DNA of 64,000 nt, taken from positions 47,811 to 111,810 of the forward strand of contig CAADYR010000116.1 of the NCBI GenBank assembly GCA_900753305.1, written 5' to 3'. The notes beneath the pieces were generated by a model. The model was not told the DNA's origin and made no database searches. It saw only the letters and a program-made list of their open reading frames with translations. Shown here piece by piece: positions 61,832 through 64,000 of this stretch (its first letter is position 1; every line of letters starts with the position of its first letter). The translations under genes were made by a program, and so were the position numbers. This stretch comes from Lachnospiraceae bacterium (lineage in GTDB: Bacteria; Bacillota; Clostridia; Lachnospirales; Lachnospiraceae).

Positions 61832-62203
61832 ATGGACTTTGGTATTATTCTAAAAATATTGATCATGGCATGTGGAATTTATATGATATACTGGTCTGTA
61901 CAGATGAAGAGTACGCACAAGATTCCACAGATGCTTGTAGGAAAAGGTTTCCCTACCGACAGAGCAAAAGACCCGGAAGGGTTTATGAAAGTGACTTTTC
62001 CATTGACGATGGGAATGGGGATCATTCTGTTTGCAGTTGGTCTGACAGGTGCATTGGAGTTGTTTATCCAATATCCTTTGGTAGATACGTTATTGACCGT
62101 ATTAATGCTGGCTGCGCTTATAATTTATGGAATGCTCCTGTTGAAAGCACAAAAAAAATATCTGATCGGATTAGACGATAACAACAAAAAAATTAATCAG
62201 TAG
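61832..62203 (+). CDS. Small hydrophobic membrane protein of unknown function
   Basis: A 123-residue protein with three hydrophobic segments (about 4-22, 55-75 and 83-103) and a Lys/Asn-rich tail. TGG AGA-type ribosome site (TTGGAGA) precedes ATG 61832. A second frame (61816-62181) overlaps it but lacks membrane logic and a spaced ribosome site, so I reject it. It is 18 bases from deoC and likely co-transcribed. I do not recognise the family. Confidence 0.75.
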   Translation: MDFGIILKILIMACGIYMIYWSVQMKSTHKIPQMLVGKGFPTDRAKDPEGFMKVTFPLTMGMGIILFAVGLTGALELFIQYPLVDTLLTVLMLAALIIYGMLLLKAQKKYLIGLDDNNKKINQ

Positions 62204-62221
62204 AGAAAGGAAGTCATAAAT

Positions 62222-62887
62222 ATGACAGATAATGAAATTTTAAAACACATTGACCATACCCAGTTAAAGGCATTTGCCAAATGGGAAGATATTGAGAAAT
62301 TATGTGATGAAGCAGTAGAATATCAGACAGCTTCCGTATGCATTCCTCCAACTTATATCAAGCGTGTACATGACAAGTATCAGGATAAGATCAACATTTG
62401 TACAGTAGTTGGATTCCCTCTGGGTTACAGCGTAACATCTGCTAAGGTTGCAGAAGTTGAGCAGGCTCTGAAGGATGGCTGCAATGAAATCGATATGGTA
62501 GTGAATATCTCTGATGTAAAGAACGGAGATTATGACAAGGTAGAGGATGAAATCAGAACTTTGAAAAAGGCATGTGGCAATCACATTCTCAAGGTTATTA
62601 TTGAGACATGCTATCTGACAGAGGATGAGAAGATCGCTATGTGCAAAGCTGTAACAAACGCAGGCGCTGATTATATCAAGACATCTACAGGATTTGGTAC
62701 AGGTGGAGCTACGATCGAAGATATCAGACTGTTCAAAGAGCACATCGGACCAAATGTGAAGATGAAGGCAGCAGGTGGTGTCAAGTCCAAGGATGATCTG
62801 ATCATGTTCTTAGAGGCTGGTTGTGACAGAATCGGAACATCTTCTGCAGTGGGACTTTTAAAAGGTGAGCAGGCTAAAGGTTATTAA
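62222..62887 (+). CDS. deoC: Deoxyribose-phosphate aldolase
   Basis: Splits 2-deoxyribose 5-phosphate into glyceraldehyde 3-phosphate and acetaldehyde, feeding nucleosides into glycolysis. IDHTQLKAFA opens the barrel, VVGFPLGYS and EIDMVVNISDVK follow, and the Schiff-base lysine is in YIKTSTGFGTGGAT. At 221 residues it has normal length. GAAAGGAAG precedes the ATG. The other deo genes are not in the window. Confidence 0.97.
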   Translation: MTDNEILKHIDHTQLKAFAKWEDIEKLCDEAVEYQTASVCIPPTYIKRVHDKYQDKINICTVVGFPLGYSVTSAKVAEVEQALKDGCNEIDMVVNISDVKNGDYDKVEDEIRTLKKACGNHILKVIIETCYLTEDEKIAMCKAVTNAGADYIKTSTGFGTGGATIEDIRLFKEHIGPNVKMKAAGGVKSKDDLIMFLEAGCDRIGTSSAVGLLKGEQAKGY

Positions 62888-62909
62888 TTGAGACAAAGAA
62901 GGCATAAAG

Positions 62910-64000
62910 ATGAGTATTTATAAGACAAGAATTGAGCAGATGAAAAAGTTGCTGGCTAAGGAAGAAATTGATTTTTATCTGGTTCCCACAGCAGATTTTC
63001 ATAATTCAGAGTATGTAAATGATTATTTTAAAGTTAGAAAATTCTTATCAGGGTTTACAGGTTCTAACGGAACTCTGGTGATCAGTCAGAAAGAAATAGG
63101 CCTTTGGACAGACGGCAGATACTTTGTACAGGCAGAGAAAGAGCTGGCAGGTTCAGGTATCGTTCTGTACCGTATGGCAGAAGAAGGTGTTCCTACCATT
63201 GAAGAATACCTTGACCAGAATGTAACAGAAGGACAGACAATCGGCTTTGATGGACGGGTCATAGATGCAACTTTTGGCAAGAAACTGGAGGCTATGCTGG
63301 CTGACAGACATGTAAAGTTTGCCTATGAGAAGGATGTTGCAGATACATTATGGACAGACAGACCGGCAATGCCTGCAACAAAGGTATGGGCAGTACCTGA
63401 GAATATAGCGGGCAAGACTGCACAGGAGAAGTTGTTACAGGTTCGTGCCGAGATGAAGAAAGAGAAAGTGGCACATCTTCTTATCTCCAAACTGGATGAT
63501 ATCATGTGGCTCTATAATATTCGTGCAAATGATGTAGACTGCAATCCTGTAGCATTATCCTATACTTTTATTTCTGAAAATGAGGCAGTGATTTTCATTC
63601 AGAAGGAAGCATTAACAGACGAAGTAATCCAGTATTTTGATAAATATGGAATTGTTTGCAAGGATTACACAGAAATCGTACCTTTTATCAAGGAAGTTAA
63701 GCTTACAGGTAAAGTAGGAATCTCTTTCCATGAAGTAAACTATCTGCTCTATAAGTTATTAGGACAGCGTGGGGAACTTAAGGATATGGAGAATCCAACA
63801 ACTCTGTTCAAGGCTGTAAAGAATTCTGTGGAACTGGAGAATTTGAGAAAGTATTATCTCTTAGACAGTGTGAAGCTGACGAAGTTCCTTTTCTGGATGA
63901 AACAGAATGTCGGCAAGGTTCCTATGGATGAATACAGTGTTGCAATGAAACTTGACAGCATGAGAGCAGAAATAGACGGATTCTTTGAATTGTCTTTCCC
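62910..64000 (+). CDS. Xaa-Pro aminopeptidase (M24 family), N-terminal part; cut by window edge
   Basis: Starts at ATG 62910 (MSIYKTRIEQMKKLLAK) and runs open to the end of the window, about 363 residues. The creatinase-like N-terminal domain is clear: DFYLVPTADFHNSEYV, FLSGFTGSNGTLVIS, LWTDGRYFVQAEKEL. A second creatinase-like region follows (about 160-310). The metal-binding M24 domain lies beyond the window, so activity cannot be judged. It removes N-terminal residues before proline in the family. 22 bases from deoC. Confidence 0.93.
   Translation, partial: MSIYKTRIEQMKKLLAKEEIDFYLVPTADFHNSEYVNDYFKVRKFLSGFTGSNGTLVISQKEIGLWTDGRYFVQAEKELAGSGIVLYRMAEEGVPTIEEYLDQNVTEGQTIGFDGRVIDATFGKKLEAMLADRHVKFAYEKDVADTLWTDRPAMPATKVWAVPENIAGKTAQEKLLQVRAEMKKEKVAHLLISKLDDIMWLYNIRANDVDCNPVALSYTFISENEAVIFIQKEALTDEVIQYFDKYGIVCKDYTEIVPFIKEVKLTGKVGISFHEVNYLLYKLLGQRGELKDMENPTTLFKAVKNSVELENLRKYYLLDSVKLTKFLFWMKQNVGKVPMDEYSVAMKLDSMRAEIDGFFELSF

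Noticed and set aside
61816..62181. 121-residue frame overlapping the small membrane protein
   Set aside because: It lacks a spaced ribosome site and consistent hydrophobic segments, whereas the +1 frame has three and a ribosome site.
1..64000. CRISPR arrays, IS elements, prophage, tRNA or rRNA genes
   Set aside because: I saw no regular direct repeats, transposase motifs, phage genes or tRNA/rRNA sequences.

Overview
The window looks like chromosomal DNA of a low-to-medium GC Gram-positive anaerobe of the class Clostridia, most probably family Lachnospiraceae. The reasons are strong AGGAGG-type ribosome binding sites, sigma-A type promoters, a single-chain glycyl-tRNA synthetase, a six-gene Rnf complex in the order C-D-G-E-A-B, the FAD oxidoreductase-cmk-ispH-S1 gene order, and a YesM/YesN-LplB/LplC sugar-uptake locus. 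I see no tRNA, rRNA, CRISPR array, IS element or prophage. Almost everything is packed protein-coding sequence, and no gene-free stretch reaches 300 bases.

Layout. 1-7.6 kb: the end of an unknown gene, glyS, a membrane EAL phosphodiesterase, alaS, rpsU and a CmpB-family membrane protein. 7.6-13.2 kb: a DD-carboxypeptidase, a YkuE-type phosphoesterase, scpA-scpB, then a TetR-HPt fusion regulator followed by a lone receiver domain protein and udk. 13.2-18.9 kb: a DUF2974 hydrolase and an L-rhamnose block (AraC regulator, rhaB, rhaA, rhaD). 19-31.7 kb: a glycan-uptake locus (YesM kinase, YesN regulator, LplB/LplC permeases, two lipoprotein binding proteins, YesL, GH42 beta-galactosidase). 31.7-37.1 kb: an ion transporter, a two-domain PPK2, a MATE exporter and a second DD-carboxypeptidase. 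37.2-42.7 kb: a biotin-dependent, Na+-translocating decarboxylase cluster that carries both an acyl-CoA carboxyltransferase and a pyruvate/oxaloacetate carboxyltransferase. 42.8-49.3 kb: TetR and RpiR regulators, the oxidoreductase, cmk, ispH, rpsA-like and cheR. 49.3-55.7 kb: a YprB-type nuclease on the minus strand, then rnfCDGEAB. 55.8-64 kb: a Na+-symporter, GH25 lysozyme, an AP2/HNH-like protein, SleB hydrolase, thrC, a small membrane protein, deoC and the start of an Xaa-Pro aminopeptidase.

How it fits together (inference): the cell imports plant- or mucin-type oligosaccharides, trims galactose, and breaks down rhamnose to DHAP and lactaldehyde. Energy is partly handled as a sodium gradient by the decarboxylase pump and Rnf, and spent by the SNF symporter. 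The two least ordinary items are the TetR-HPt/receiver gene pair at 11.1-12.5 kb and the dual-carboxyltransferase sodium pump at 37.2-42.7 kb. The AP2-HNH-AP2-like protein with an apparently leaderless promoter (58.5-59.4 kb) is a third.
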